A stretch of 64,000 nucleotides of DNA from Pyrococcus sp. NA2 (GTDB lineage: Archaea; Methanobacteriota_B; Thermococci; Thermococcales; Thermococcaceae): positions 992,001 through 1,056,000 of the forward strand of contig NC_015474.1 in NCBI RefSeq assembly GCF_000211475.1, written 5' to 3'. The notes beneath the pieces were generated by a model. The model saw nothing but the letters and a program-made list of their open reading frames with translations, was not told the origin of the DNA and searched no databases. The translations under genes and the position numbers were made by a program. Positions 10,055 to 17,731 of the stretch are shown here, piece after piece. Each line of letters begins with the position of its first letter. Position 1 is the first letter of the stretch.

Positions 10055-10612
10055 ATGCGTGGCCTGTTTATAGGTAGGTTTCAGCCAGTTCATAAGGGAC
10101 ACATAAAGGCCCTGGAATTCGTGTTTTCTCAGGTAGATGAAGTTATAATAGGAATAGGGAGTGCCCAGGCAAGCCACACCCTTAAGAATCCCTTCACGAC
10201 TGGAGAAAGGATGGAGATGTTGATAAGGGCTTTAGATGAGGCCGGCTTTAAAAAGAGATACTATTTGATTCCGCTGCCCGACATAAACTTCAACGCCATA
10301 TGGGTTCCCTACGTTGAGAGCATGGTTCCAAAGTTCGAGGTTGTATTCACGGGCAATTCCCTGGTTGCTCAGCTGTTTAGAGAGAGGGGTTACAAGGTTG
10401 TAGTCCAGCCAATGTTCAGGAAGGACATACTTTCGGCGACTGAGATAAGGAGAAGGATGATAGCTGGAGAACCATGGGAGGATTTGGTTCCAAAGAGCGT
10501 TGCTGAATACATAAAGGAGATAAAGGGCGTGGAAAGGTTGAGAAACTTGGCGACAAACTTAGAATCTTCAGAAAAGGAACTGCAAGCTCCAATAAGGGTT
10601 CCAGAATTTTAG
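10055..10612 (+). CDS. nadM: Nicotinamide-nucleotide adenylyltransferase, archaeal NadM type
   Basis: 185 residues. It makes NAD+ from NMN and ATP. The nucleotidyltransferase HxGH motif is GRFQPVHKGHIKAL at the N-terminus and the second motif is ILSATEIRRRM. The segment ERMEMLIRALDEAG and the FTGNSLV strand are typical. The start ATG is two bases after the previous stop with GAGGGGTGG upstream. The C-terminal tail (about the last 15 residues) is low in structure. The role with SAM hydrolase is not obvious; the shared theme is adenine nucleotide and cofactor turnover. Confidence 0.93.
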   Translation: MRGLFIGRFQPVHKGHIKALEFVFSQVDEVIIGIGSAQASHTLKNPFTTGERMEMLIRALDEAGFKKRYYLIPLPDINFNAIWVPYVESMVPKFEVVFTGNSLVAQLFRERGYKVVVQPMFRKDILSATEIRRRMIAGEPWEDLVPKSVAEYIKEIKGVERLRNLATNLESSEKELQAPIRVPEF

Positions 10613-10621
10613 GTGATAAAT

Positions 10622-10810
10622 ATGGATGACATCTACAAGAGGTTAAGGGAAATGTTGAGGGTGGAGATAATAGACCTCGAGTTCCAGGAGGACAAGATAA
10701 TAGTATACGTCCCGAAGGATCAGGTCAGGTTGGCGGTTGGCTACGGTGGCTCGGTAGTCAAGTCTGCTGAGCTCGTGCTTGGGAGGAAGATTGAGGTGCG
10801 GGGGAGATGA
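10622..10810 (+). CDS. Small NusA-like KH-domain protein
   Basis: 62 residues, a single KH fold. The start MDDIYKRLREML forms a helix, followed by strands and the nucleic-acid-binding loop GYGGSVV (the GxxG loop), then a helix and a last strand RKIEVR. This resembles the second KH domain of archaeal NusA. ATG 10622 lies behind AGGTGATAAAT and is preferred to GTG 10613, which abuts the nadM stop. It probably binds RNA; the partner is unknown. Confidence 0.78.
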   Translation: MDDIYKRLREMLRVEIIDLEFQEDKIIVYVPKDQVRLAVGYGGSVVKSAELVLGRKIEVRGR

Positions 10811-10814
10811 CTAA

Positions 10815-11975
10815 TTAAAAGTACTTCTCAAAGAATCCTCTTAGATTCTTCCCACTAACTTCCTCTGCAAGCTCCCTAAAGCGCTTGAAATCAATCGGGC
10901 TCTTCTCAATGCACCTAGCTAATAGATGATAGAATGAGTCTCCGATGAGATCGTGAAGCTCCTTCAAGATGAAGACGCCCTTTGTGTAGGAAAGCAAGTG
11001 AAGGCCTTTGCGTCCCCACTCGGGAACCTTAAGGTTCTTAGCCTCGGGGTTCTTCTTCAAAATATCTTTGTACCACCACTCCAAATTTGCCATGAATCTC
11101 TTGTATTCATCCTCCCCGTGGATTTCTCTAACTGCTAACGCTGTTAGGTAGTTCGCGAAGGCTTCGTCAAAGAACCTGCTAAGATGAGCTTCTGGAGTTG
11201 CCTTGGGATTCCAAAAATGGGCCAGCTCGTGGTAGATGTTGGCAGGGATTTCGGAGCGTAAAGAACTTCCAGAGACGAGCATGTAGCCCTTTCCAGCCTG
11301 TCCACCGTAGTTTTCTGGAGTTTCAATAACGGTGTAAGTGAACCCTTTCCTGCCGAGGAGAGAGGAGTAAAATTCATAAGCTCTCATGATGAGGTTAACT
11401 GTCCTTTCAATTCCCTTCTTACTGAGGAGAAAGAATCTGAAGGGATCCTCCTCAACAACTTCAAAAGGGGCAATTGCTATGTCAAGCCTAGTGGTTTCCT
11501 CAATTCTGAGCTTTTTCCCGTGAATATCTCCACCAAAAGCTATCATTAATTCGTCCGGAATGCCCTCAATCGTTATCTCTGCATTAAACTTTGAGCTAAC
11601 AACGGACTTAATGAGGCTCTCAAAGTTCGGCTCAGCTGGGATCGGATAAAAAAGAGAATCAGTTCTTAATAGAGTGTATTCTTTACTTATGGAGTCCTTT
11701 AGATATGGGAAAACGCTCTCATAGCTCTCAAGCTTGCCAGAGTAAACAAACTTGGTTTCGTCAGTGGGTTGTTCAAGTTCAATCGTATTGACTTCAAAAG
11801 TTTCAAGACCTCTGAGTTCCTTGACTCCCTGGGAGAAGCGGGTAGAAGCTTTATTTACTTTAAGTCCCTTGTTAAGGAGGAACGTTTTAGCCTTTTCCTT
11901 CAGTACTTCCGTAGCCTCAGCCTGAAGTGTTCCCTCACCGAAGTTAAGGGCTAAGTTAAGACTTAGATGTATCAA
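10815..11975 (-). CDS. M1-like zinc metallopeptidase
   Basis: 386 residues with no signal peptide. The gluzincin site is YHELAHFWNP (HExxH) with the third ligand Glu in FFDEAFANYL about 20 residues on, as in family M1. The N-terminal 190 residues are beta-rich, as expected for the M1 saddle domain. The GAMEN-type exopeptidase motif is not evident; GKGYMLVSGSS lies in its place, so aminopeptidase activity is only inferred. The start is a TTG with GGGTGAATAGGA upstream, directly after the MFS stop codon. It is the last gene of a three-gene operon with an MFS carrier and a CPBP-like protein, which suggests peptide processing and export, unproven. Confidence 0.8.
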   Translation of the reverse strand: MIHLSLNLALNFGEGTLQAEATEVLKEKAKTFLLNKGLKVNKASTRFSQGVKELRGLETFEVNTIELEQPTDETKFVYSGKLESYESVFPYLKDSISKEYTLLRTDSLFYPIPAEPNFESLIKSVVSSKFNAEITIEGIPDELMIAFGGDIHGKKLRIEETTRLDIAIAPFEVVEEDPFRFFLLSKKGIERTVNLIMRAYEFYSSLLGRKGFTYTVIETPENYGGQAGKGYMLVSGSSLRSEIPANIYHELAHFWNPKATPEAHLSRFFDEAFANYLTALAVREIHGEDEYKRFMANLEWWYKDILKKNPEAKNLKVPEWGRKGLHLLSYTKGVFILKELHDLIGDSFYHLLARCIEKSPIDFKRFRELAEEVSGKNLRGFFEKYF

Positions 11976-11977
11976 TC

Positions 11978-13192
11978 CTATTCACCCATCAGGATTCTCT
12001 GATCTAACTTAAGTGTTTTAGAGGAAAGATAAAACAATGTAATTGTAGTTATTAGTGGTAGTATCATAATTAGGAATCCAAGTCTGATTCCGTGACCTGC
12101 CGCTATGAATCCTGAGAAGCTACTTCCGATTGCTGCAACTATTGAAGCTAGTGAGCTGTTAAGTGATAGCACTGAGCTCCTAGCATCATCTGGGATTATC
12201 TCATTGAGCCAGACGCTGAAGAGGGGCCCATACACTCCGAGCCCCACGTTGTACATGAAGAGGGAGAGAAATGCTGGTAAATATAAGTGAGAAGCTGCAA
12301 AACCAATGAATGATACTATTATAAGTGATTGACTTAAAATACTGGCCTTAAATATCTCTGTCTTCTTTAATAAAAAGCCTGAGAGGAAATTTCCAAAGAG
12401 TGAGCCTAGAACTCCAAGTATGTACAGAATTCCGAGCATCTTGGTCGGCATCTTAAGATCTTCTGTAAAAAGCAGTTGCCAGGAATAAACATAGTATATC
12501 AGGGCGAAAGAGAGAACAGCGTCGGCAAGAAGAAGATAGCGGATGCTCTTTTCTTGGATTGAGGCTCTGAGGGCGTTCGACATTACGCACAAAATAGATC
12601 TCTTTTCGTTATCGTGATTCTCCTCCATAGTCAACAATCCAAGACCCACGGCGACGAACATGAGTATCCCGCCGGTGAAAAATGGATAGGCGATATCAAA
12701 GGACGCAACTTGGTAGGTAATAGCTCCAGCCAAAATGCTACAGATTGTCCTACTTGCGCTTATAAATCCAAATACACTTTTGGCCTCATCCGTTAATCCA
12801 CGCTTTTTGAGGGATGAGTAGTACCAGGCAGTTAGGGAGCCGCTCATGAATGCGGAGCCGAGTGCAAGGAGGGTTTCAGAGATTACGAAGAGTTCAAATC
12901 CTCTGGAGATCCCATATAGAACCAACCCAATCCCATACACTCCAACGCCCAGTAGATAAGTTCTCTTTCTCCCCCATCTGTCTGCAATTGCCCCAGTGGG
13001 GAGATCAAAAATGGAAAGACAGGCAAAGTATATTGTTAGGAGCAATCCAATTTGCTCCTTAGTGAGTGCTCTTGAAGCGAGGAAAGCTATGTAAATAGGA
13101 TCAATTATGCCTTTGCCAAGAGAGACCATCGTTACTAGCAATAATGTTATCTTGGAGTAGTTTGAAAGGTCCCTTAGATTCCTAAAGGACAT
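11978..13192 (-). CDS. Major facilitator superfamily transporter
   Basis: About 404 residues with 12 predicted membrane helices. The MFS motif A is seen in the loop between helices 2 and 3 (GAIADRWGRKRTYL). It resembles drug- or metabolite-efflux carriers in general, but the substrate cannot be read. ATG 13192 lies behind GAGGTGATAAATCTC, so the upstream in-frame GTG 13204 is not needed. Its ribosome binding site lies within the end of the CPBP-like gene. The downstream peptidase starts three bases after its end. Confidence 0.87.
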   Translation of the reverse strand: MSFRNLRDLSNYSKITLLLVTMVSLGKGIIDPIYIAFLASRALTKEQIGLLLTIYFACLSIFDLPTGAIADRWGRKRTYLLGVGVYGIGLVLYGISRGFELFVISETLLALGSAFMSGSLTAWYYSSLKKRGLTDEAKSVFGFISASRTICSILAGAITYQVASFDIAYPFFTGGILMFVAVGLGLLTMEENHDNEKRSILCVMSNALRASIQEKSIRYLLLADAVLSFALIYYVYSWQLLFTEDLKMPTKMLGILYILGVLGSLFGNFLSGFLLKKTEIFKASILSQSLIIVSFIGFAASHLYLPAFLSLFMYNVGLGVYGPLFSVWLNEIIPDDARSSVLSLNSSLASIVAAIGSSFSGFIAAGHGIRLGFLIMILPLITTITLFYLSSKTLKLDQRILMGE

Positions 13193-13205
13193 GAGATTTA
13201 TCACC

Positions 13206-13862
13206 TCAAAGAACCATGCTCACGAGCCACGTGAAGACTGAGACCTTGAGGCTTTCCGTTCTCCTTACTGCCCAGAACATGAGGAGGGCAAAGATCATCG
13301 CATAGATTCCGAGGAGTAGTGCCTCAATCGAGTGGACAACTACGAAGTTAAGGGAGTGGGCAAAGCCCCAGAGGAGCGCTGGCATTATTAATGCGAGCCT
13401 TTCGTTTCCGAGGTTAAAGGAGCCGAGGTAGAGCAGATTAACCGCGAGGATTTCGAGGGTGTAGTAGACGTATTCGGAGCCAAGAGAGAGCAAGGCTATT
13501 CCAACGTTTGGGGAAATCCTAAGGTGATAACGGAACTCTCCAAGAATCTGGGGAGAGTAGCTCCTTAAATAGGCTATCTCGACGGCGAGCATGGTAAAAA
13601 CGACTACCATCGAGTATTTAAGCTCCCTCCAGCCGAACTTTCCGGAGGTTAACTCGGAAAATTTAAGATTAAGCCACCTTAGGAGAAGCAGGAGGCCCAG
13701 GAACCTTAGACAATTTATCGTCCAGATCTCTGCCATATACACTGAGGCGCTCTGGGGGATCCAGGAGCCTGTTAGAGAGTCAAAAATCCACCCAATGCTA
13801 AGTTCCATTCCCCATGTTACGAAGAGGAACCAGACAATAACAAAGATGAGGAACCTTCTCAT
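13206..13862 (-). CDS. CPBP-like membrane protein with degenerate first motif
   Basis: 218 residues and about 6-8 membrane helices. The second half resembles CPBP (CAAX protease and bacteriocin-processing) proteins: LLWGFAHSLNF matches the FxxxH-type motif 2. The expected EExxxR of motif 1 is replaced by GSEYVYYTLEIL, which keeps one Glu and lacks the Arg. This points to a non-proteolytic or diverged member. ATG has CCGGTGGTTAA upstream. By eye the codon use has more G/C at third positions than the secreted operon upstream, suggesting separate origin. It is the first gene of the operon with the MFS carrier and peptidase. Confidence 0.6.
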   Translation of the reverse strand: MRRFLIFVIVWFLFVTWGMELSIGWIFDSLTGSWIPQSASVYMAEIWTINCLRFLGLLLLLRWLNLKFSELTSGKFGWRELKYSMVVVFTMLAVEIAYLRSYSPQILGEFRYHLRISPNVGIALLSLGSEYVYYTLEILAVNLLYLGSFNLGNERLALIMPALLWGFAHSLNFVVVHSIEALLLGIYAMIFALLMFWAVRRTESLKVSVFTWLVSMVL

Positions 13863-13900
13863 TTAACCACCGGAGTTACTCTTTAATAGGGTTTAAATGT

Positions 13901-15196
13901 TTATCCAAATCGCTTCATGATCATGGAAAGATACGAGCAGGATTTTTGAGTGAGAATCTTCGTCATCTCGTAGTCATACACAAGGATAGAAGGATATTCA
14001 TGTATCTTGTAAAGGCTATAATATACATTTGGGTTCATGATATCCCTGAGAATGAGCTCAGCCCTTTTGAAGTACCACTCCGTGGCATCTTTCAGATATA
14101 GGGAGGTTAATGGATCCGAGGGACACCTTTTAATGCTTTCTATGGTTTCTTCTCTTAACTTGAGGATGAGTTTTGTCTTATCGGTTAACCTTTTTGATCC
14201 GTTGAATTTAAGTATTAAAACCTTAAATTCGTCTAAATTCTCTGCAATGGCAAGAGCCTGAAGAAGGTGGTAACTTGCCGCTGAGTAGTATCCTTCTTGA
14301 AGTGCTATGGTTCCTCTTACCTTATGGTAATCTTTCCAATCGCATGCAACTTTGACGGGCATTATTGTGAGGTTACATGGCCTATCGACAACTGATAGGT
14401 TTCTCTTGAGTATCTCTACATAGTCTTTAAGCTCTGAAGGCAAGAAATTCCCATCGCTTACGTGCTTCATAAGTACTGATGCATCCTTCAAAAAACTTCT
14501 TGCGTACTCTAAGTTGCTCATAATTCTACTTCCCAACAAGGTTAAGTTCTCAATGTCCTCAACTGAATTCAGCTTTTCTAAGATAATCTTCGTTTCGTTT
14601 AGATATATTCTTGCCTCAATAAGATTGTGCTCTATCCTGAATCCGATAACCATGTAGTCGGTGAAGTTCATGCTCTCTCTTGTTCTTGCTTTCCATTCCC
14701 TTTCAAGTTCTAGCTGAAGTTTGGTCATGTTTTGAAGCTCCCTGAAGGCATTCTCAAGGAATTCTTCTCTGTTTTTAATTATGAGATGAGAACCTATGTA
14801 ATCCGAGGCAAGTATCGCACATACCCTTGCTTGTGTCATGGCATCATAGAACGTTCCCTCTTTTTGGAATGTGTAAGTCTCGTTAAGGCATTCATCGATG
14901 TTCCTAACTTCATTTTTTGTAGCATTTAATTGCATCAATCTGTTTCTAAGCAACAACACCCTGTTAATGGCAATCTCACTCTCATTTTTGGTTACCTTCT
15001 GATTTAGGTATTGGTAATATGTGGAGTTGTAGCTTATAGCATATCTCTGTAAGTGATTTTTGAGCATCTTAATACTTGCGTTGAGGTCAAGCTCCATCTC
15101 TTCCCGTTCCTTGAGCTCACGATATTTTGAATATGCGTATGTGAGTGAAATTGAGATCAACAAGACAACAATTAGGACAATGAGAGGTTTTCTCAT
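13901..15196 (-). CDS. Exported, anchored helical protein, sequon-rich, unknown
   Basis: 431 residues. One N-terminal membrane helix (residues about 4-23) is followed by a charged, almost entirely helical ectodomain with coiled-coil stretches. It carries about a dozen N-x-S/T sequons (NAS, NST, NAT, NES, NET, NMT, NFT, NLT, NLS, NGS) and six or so cysteines (ECL, VCA, PCN, ACD, RCP, SCS), so it should be a glycosylated surface protein with possible disulfides. The ATG overlaps the upstream gene by 4 nt. It is the last of three exported proteins on one transcript. No recognised domain; possibly a surface scaffold or pilus-like accessory. Confidence 0.8.
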   Translation of the reverse strand: MRKPLIVLIVVLLISISLTYAYSKYRELKEREEMELDLNASIKMLKNHLQRYAISYNSTYYQYLNQKVTKNESEIAINRVLLLRNRLMQLNATKNEVRNIDECLNETYTFQKEGTFYDAMTQARVCAILASDYIGSHLIIKNREEFLENAFRELQNMTKLQLELEREWKARTRESMNFTDYMVIGFRIEHNLIEARIYLNETKIILEKLNSVEDIENLTLLGSRIMSNLEYARSFLKDASVLMKHVSDGNFLPSELKDYVEILKRNLSVVDRPCNLTIMPVKVACDWKDYHKVRGTIALQEGYYSAASYHLLQALAIAENLDEFKVLILKFNGSKRLTDKTKLILKLREETIESIKRCPSDPLTSLYLKDATEWYFKRAELILRDIMNPNVYYSLYKIHEYPSILVYDYEMTKILTQKSCSYLSMIMKRFG

Positions 15197-15585
15197 TGAG
15201 AATACCCCTCTCTCTTTTTGTTTTCGTAATAAACTTTTGTGACTGTCGTGACGCTAGCACTTCTCTCGGCTTTTCCGATAATGGATGTTGGCCTAATTTG
15301 ATTTATCCTTGGGCTATTATGAGAATACCTAGCAACATATAGAGTTGCACCACCACTTACCCTGAATTTATAATCTCCCTCCTTTGGACTTGTTATAATC
15401 CAGGTAACTCCAGCACCGAAGTTTGTACCCCGGTTATGGAATCTAATAGTTATCTCCTTAACATCATATGCAACATCTCCTGAAGTTTCTATTGTGTAGG
15501 CTCCTCTTTCACTTTCACCGATTTCAAATAAGATGTCCAGAAAGTTTGGCAGTCCGAGAATTTCCGCTAGTGCATCTATCGACAT
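15193..15585 (-). CDS. Small beta-rich protein, unknown, middle gene of secreted operon
   Basis: 130 residues. The first 25 are weakly hydrophobic and not a convincing signal peptide. The rest alternates strands, with ITIRFHNRGTNFGAGVTW and DYKFRVSGGATLYVARYS resembling an Ig-like or beta-sandwich fold that binds outside the cell. It overlaps its upstream neighbour by 10 nt and its downstream neighbour by 4 nt, so all three genes are probably translated from one message. The upstream gene's C-terminus ends abruptly, so 15576-16010 and this frame could once have been one protein; I see no direct proof. The ribosome binding site is weak. Confidence 0.6.
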   Translation of the reverse strand: MSIDALAEILGLPNFLDILFEIGESERGAYTIETSGDVAYDVKEITIRFHNRGTNFGAGVTWIITSPKEGDYKFRVSGGATLYVARYSHNSPRINQIRPTSIIGKAERSASVTTVTKVYYENKKREGYSQ

Positions 15586-16010
15586 TTTAAAGAATTCTTT
15601 GTAATTTTCAATATCCCCTTTGAATTACTGGATGAATCTATGACAAAGATCCCATTTGTACCCGTTAGCACTCCCACATAGGTAGATTTTGAGGGTTTAA
15701 TTATCTCAATAGAAATCCAATGGTTCGTACTAGCTGGGAAATCATAGTGGTTCCACCTAGTTTTCCAACTCCTTCCAAGTTTTACTCTGAGCACAAAAGT
15801 TTGCTGAAATATAACAATGTCATCCTGATTTATTGCCACTACTCGAGGTATATAAGTGGAAGCCACACCTACTTGACCTATGAAATGTCCATTCCAGTAA
15901 TAAGGATCCGATATGGCAGCAATTGTTTCTGGCTCCGCTGCATTTACGAACTCTAGTATTCCTTCGAAAATTAAAGCATATATAATTAGGCTGGCAATCT
16001 TATTCCACAT
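15576..16010 (-). CDS. Secreted protein with signal peptide, unknown
   Basis: About 144 residues. MWNKIASLIIYALIFEG plus the following EFVNAAEPE looks like a signal peptide with a cleavage site after AA. The mature part is beta-rich with many aromatic residues (DPYYWNGHFIGQ, WKTRWNHYDF, TNHWISIEI) and could bind carbohydrate or a surface. ATG 16010 is preferred since GGTGATATCT lies directly before it; ATG 16022 has nothing comparable. It is the first gene of the three-gene exported operon. The ~120 nt upstream are AT-rich with several TTTAAATA-like boxes around 16065-16090 and likely hold the promoter. Confidence 0.65.
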   Translation of the reverse strand: MWNKIASLIIYALIFEGILEFVNAAEPETIAAISDPYYWNGHFIGQVGVASTYIPRVVAINQDDIVIFQQTFVLRVKLGRSWKTRWNHYDFPASTNHWISIEIIKPSKSTYVGVLTGTNGIFVIDSSSNSKGILKITKNSLKCR

Positions 16011-16022
16011 AGATATCACCAT

Positions 16023-16293
16023 TGGTAGATTGTTTGATAGTATTTTTAAATTTTTCTAAAATTATTACGATAAGTTTAAATAAATGATTCAATAAAGCAA
16101 GAAACTAATAAAAAGCTCTTCAAATCAGCAATAATCTTTCTCGCAGAGGTTGAGACATGAATTGGTGAATCTCTGGTGGAGCTTACGGAGATATACTATA
16201 ATTAGGCTGATTATTCTTCTTTGGAAACCTTGCCCTTCGGGGTGGGATGCTTTCACACCTATCTAAGGAGAAGTATTGGGGCAAAAGGTTAAA
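16023..16293. other. Intergenic: AT-rich promoter region, then IS-derived sequence without a frame
   Basis: From 16023 to about 16130 the sequence is strongly AT-rich and probably holds the promoter of the minus-strand exported operon. From about 16140 the composition changes and no open frame persists; this part leads into the tnpB relic and is probably eroded transposon sequence. I see no RNA gene in it. Confidence 0.45.
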
Positions 16294-16452
16294 AGAGGCC
16301 TCTATTAATCATCTGTTGGAACTTTGATTAATGCCGACGTGAATGGTGCTTTGAACATTCTGCGTAAAGTAGCCGGTGATTCGCCTGTTAGGGTGATAGT
16401 CGGTAGTGGTCGCGTGACCCGGCCGGTGAGGCTACCGGCAACGGGATGCTAA
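16294..16452 (+). pseudogene. tnpB: TnpB C-terminal remnant (IS605-family)
   Basis: The frame reads RGLY, an in-frame TAA (16306), SSVGTLINADVNGALNILRKV, then a basic tail ending at TAA 16450. INADVNGALNIL is the conserved C-terminal RuvC-III region of TnpB, where the Asp is a catalytic residue. Everything upstream of about 16290 is lost. The following 60 bases (GGCGGGGCAGG, then TTAAGGGCTACGCGC) look like the remaining right end. TnpB is an RNA-guided nuclease whose guide RNA is made from this 3' end, so the surviving sequence could include part of the guide-RNA scaffold. Confidence 0.82.
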
Positions 16453-16532
16453 GGCGGGGCAGGTCACATATGGTTACTGCCATGCAATTAAGGGCTACGC
16501 GCTTATGAAAAATCCGCCGGAGGAACATAGTT

Positions 16533-17054
16533 ATGGCTGGAAGAAAGGTTTTCATTGGATTTATCTTAGCTCTACTTCTGGTATGGGCAGTTTGGTCGAC
16601 CTATTCCTGGCACCAGTGCAGAAAGGAGAAGAGGGAAATGCTCGTGAGCGTTTACCTTGAGGAGTACAATGCCTTCCTAACCCTTGGAGATATGGGTGGT
16701 CTCTTGGAATACCAGCTCCAGAACAACGCTTCCGAGAGGATCATCTCGTTCTACGTCTGGAATTTTCGTGACAATGCCTGGAGCGTTGAAAATGCCTTCT
16801 GGATACTGTATGCATACTCCGGGGAAGAAAAGTTTTGGAAGATTAGAACTGCTGTGATGGATCTGAGGGACTTCCTCAACACGGTCCTCAACAGACCGCC
16901 TGAGGAGCGCATAGGGAAAATCCAGGAGAACATGGAGACGCTTAAAAAGTTTGGCACCCTGTTCAAGGAGCTTTCAAAGTACCGCGATCCCTTCGAAATA
17001 CCGGATAAGCTCGCTGAAGAACTTCTCCAGACAAGTAGGGAGCTCAAGTGGTGA
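16533..17054 (+). CDS. Membrane-anchored protein, unknown
   Basis: 173 residues. One N-terminal membrane helix (residues about 5-21), then an aromatic-rich helical domain (WNFRDNAWSVENAFWILYAYSG is split here into WNFRDNAWSVENAFW and ILYAYSG) and a charged C-terminus. GGAGGAACATAGTT precedes the ATG. It is the first gene of a tight plus-strand operon with a methyltransferase (7-nt gap) and a CPBP protease. It begins just after the tnpB relic and, by eye, has higher G/C at third codon positions than the genes before 16.1 kb. Family not recognised. Confidence 0.75.
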   Translation: MAGRKVFIGFILALLLVWAVWSTYSWHQCRKEKREMLVSVYLEEYNAFLTLGDMGGLLEYQLQNNASERIISFYVWNFRDNAWSVENAFWILYAYSGEEKFWKIRTAVMDLRDFLNTVLNRPPEERIGKIQENMETLKKFGTLFKELSKYRDPFEIPDKLAEELLQTSRELKW

Positions 17055-17060
17055 TCGCAA

Positions 17061-17720
17061 ATGAACCCGCTTGATGCGTTCTACTCAGAAGCGGTGGAAC
17101 ATTTCAGAGAGCTTGGCGGGAGCGAGGATGAGTTCAAGTGGTTCGTTGGGGTCAGGCTGGCCTGGTTCGGACCCTATCGCGAGGAGGTCAAGCTAAGGCT
17201 CAGGCTTCTCAATGAGATACCGAAGAGAATCAGAGGCAGGGTGCTCGATGTAGGTTCAGGAAGCGGTTATCCTTCCCTCCTCATGGCACTCTCTGGAAAC
17301 GCTACGGAGGTTGTGGGTATTGAGTCCAACCGACATCTATTTGAGTTCTCGAAGAGACTCGAGAAGCTGACCAAAAACTTGTGGTTCATCAATGGCGACT
17401 TCCTCGACCGGGAGCTTGGGCTTGGAAGCTTCGACACGGTGGTGTTCAGCTACATCCTTCACGATTTTGACGCGCTTCCATTCCTAGAGAGGGCTCTTGA
17501 AGTCATAAGGCCTGGAGGAAGGATAGTGGTTGCTGACTTCGACATCAATGGCCTAAGGAGAACCCTGGAAGAGTTCGCCCATGAAAAAGGAATCAAGATC
17601 ATCGAAAACCTCACCCTAGGAGAGGCTTACACCCATGGACAGAGGGCAGAAGCGTTTATATTCGTCATGGATGGCGTCATGCCAGTTGAGAGGAATCAAA
17701 TTGCCAAAAGAACAGTTTAG
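17061..17720 (+). CDS. Class I SAM-dependent methyltransferase
   Basis: 219 residues. The Rossmann motif I is VLDVGSGSGYPSLLMA, the acidic residue after strand 2 is in VVGIESNRHL, motif II is GSFDTVVFSYILHDF, and post-motif is IRPGGRIVVADFD. HDF at the substrate edge is seen in small-molecule O- and N-methyltransferases. The substrate is unknown. GGTGATCGCAA precedes the ATG. Gaps of 7 and 11 nt to its neighbours indicate one transcript. Linked to a membrane protein and a CPBP protease, it may modify a lipid, quinone or peptide; that is only inference. Confidence 0.85.
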   Translation: MNPLDAFYSEAVEHFRELGGSEDEFKWFVGVRLAWFGPYREEVKLRLRLLNEIPKRIRGRVLDVGSGSGYPSLLMALSGNATEVVGIESNRHLFEFSKRLEKLTKNLWFINGDFLDRELGLGSFDTVVFSYILHDFDALPFLERALEVIRPGGRIVVADFDINGLRRTLEEFAHEKGIKIIENLTLGEAYTHGQRAEAFIFVMDGVMPVERNQIAKRTV

Positions 17721-17731
17721 GAGGGCTTCAA

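Noticed and set aside
15193-16010. Single gene split by a frameshift (15576-16010 plus 15193-15585)
   Set aside because: The first frame ends in a plausible C-terminus and the second has its own ATG with a 10-nt overlap as in other operons. Not excluded, but nothing in the sequence demands it.
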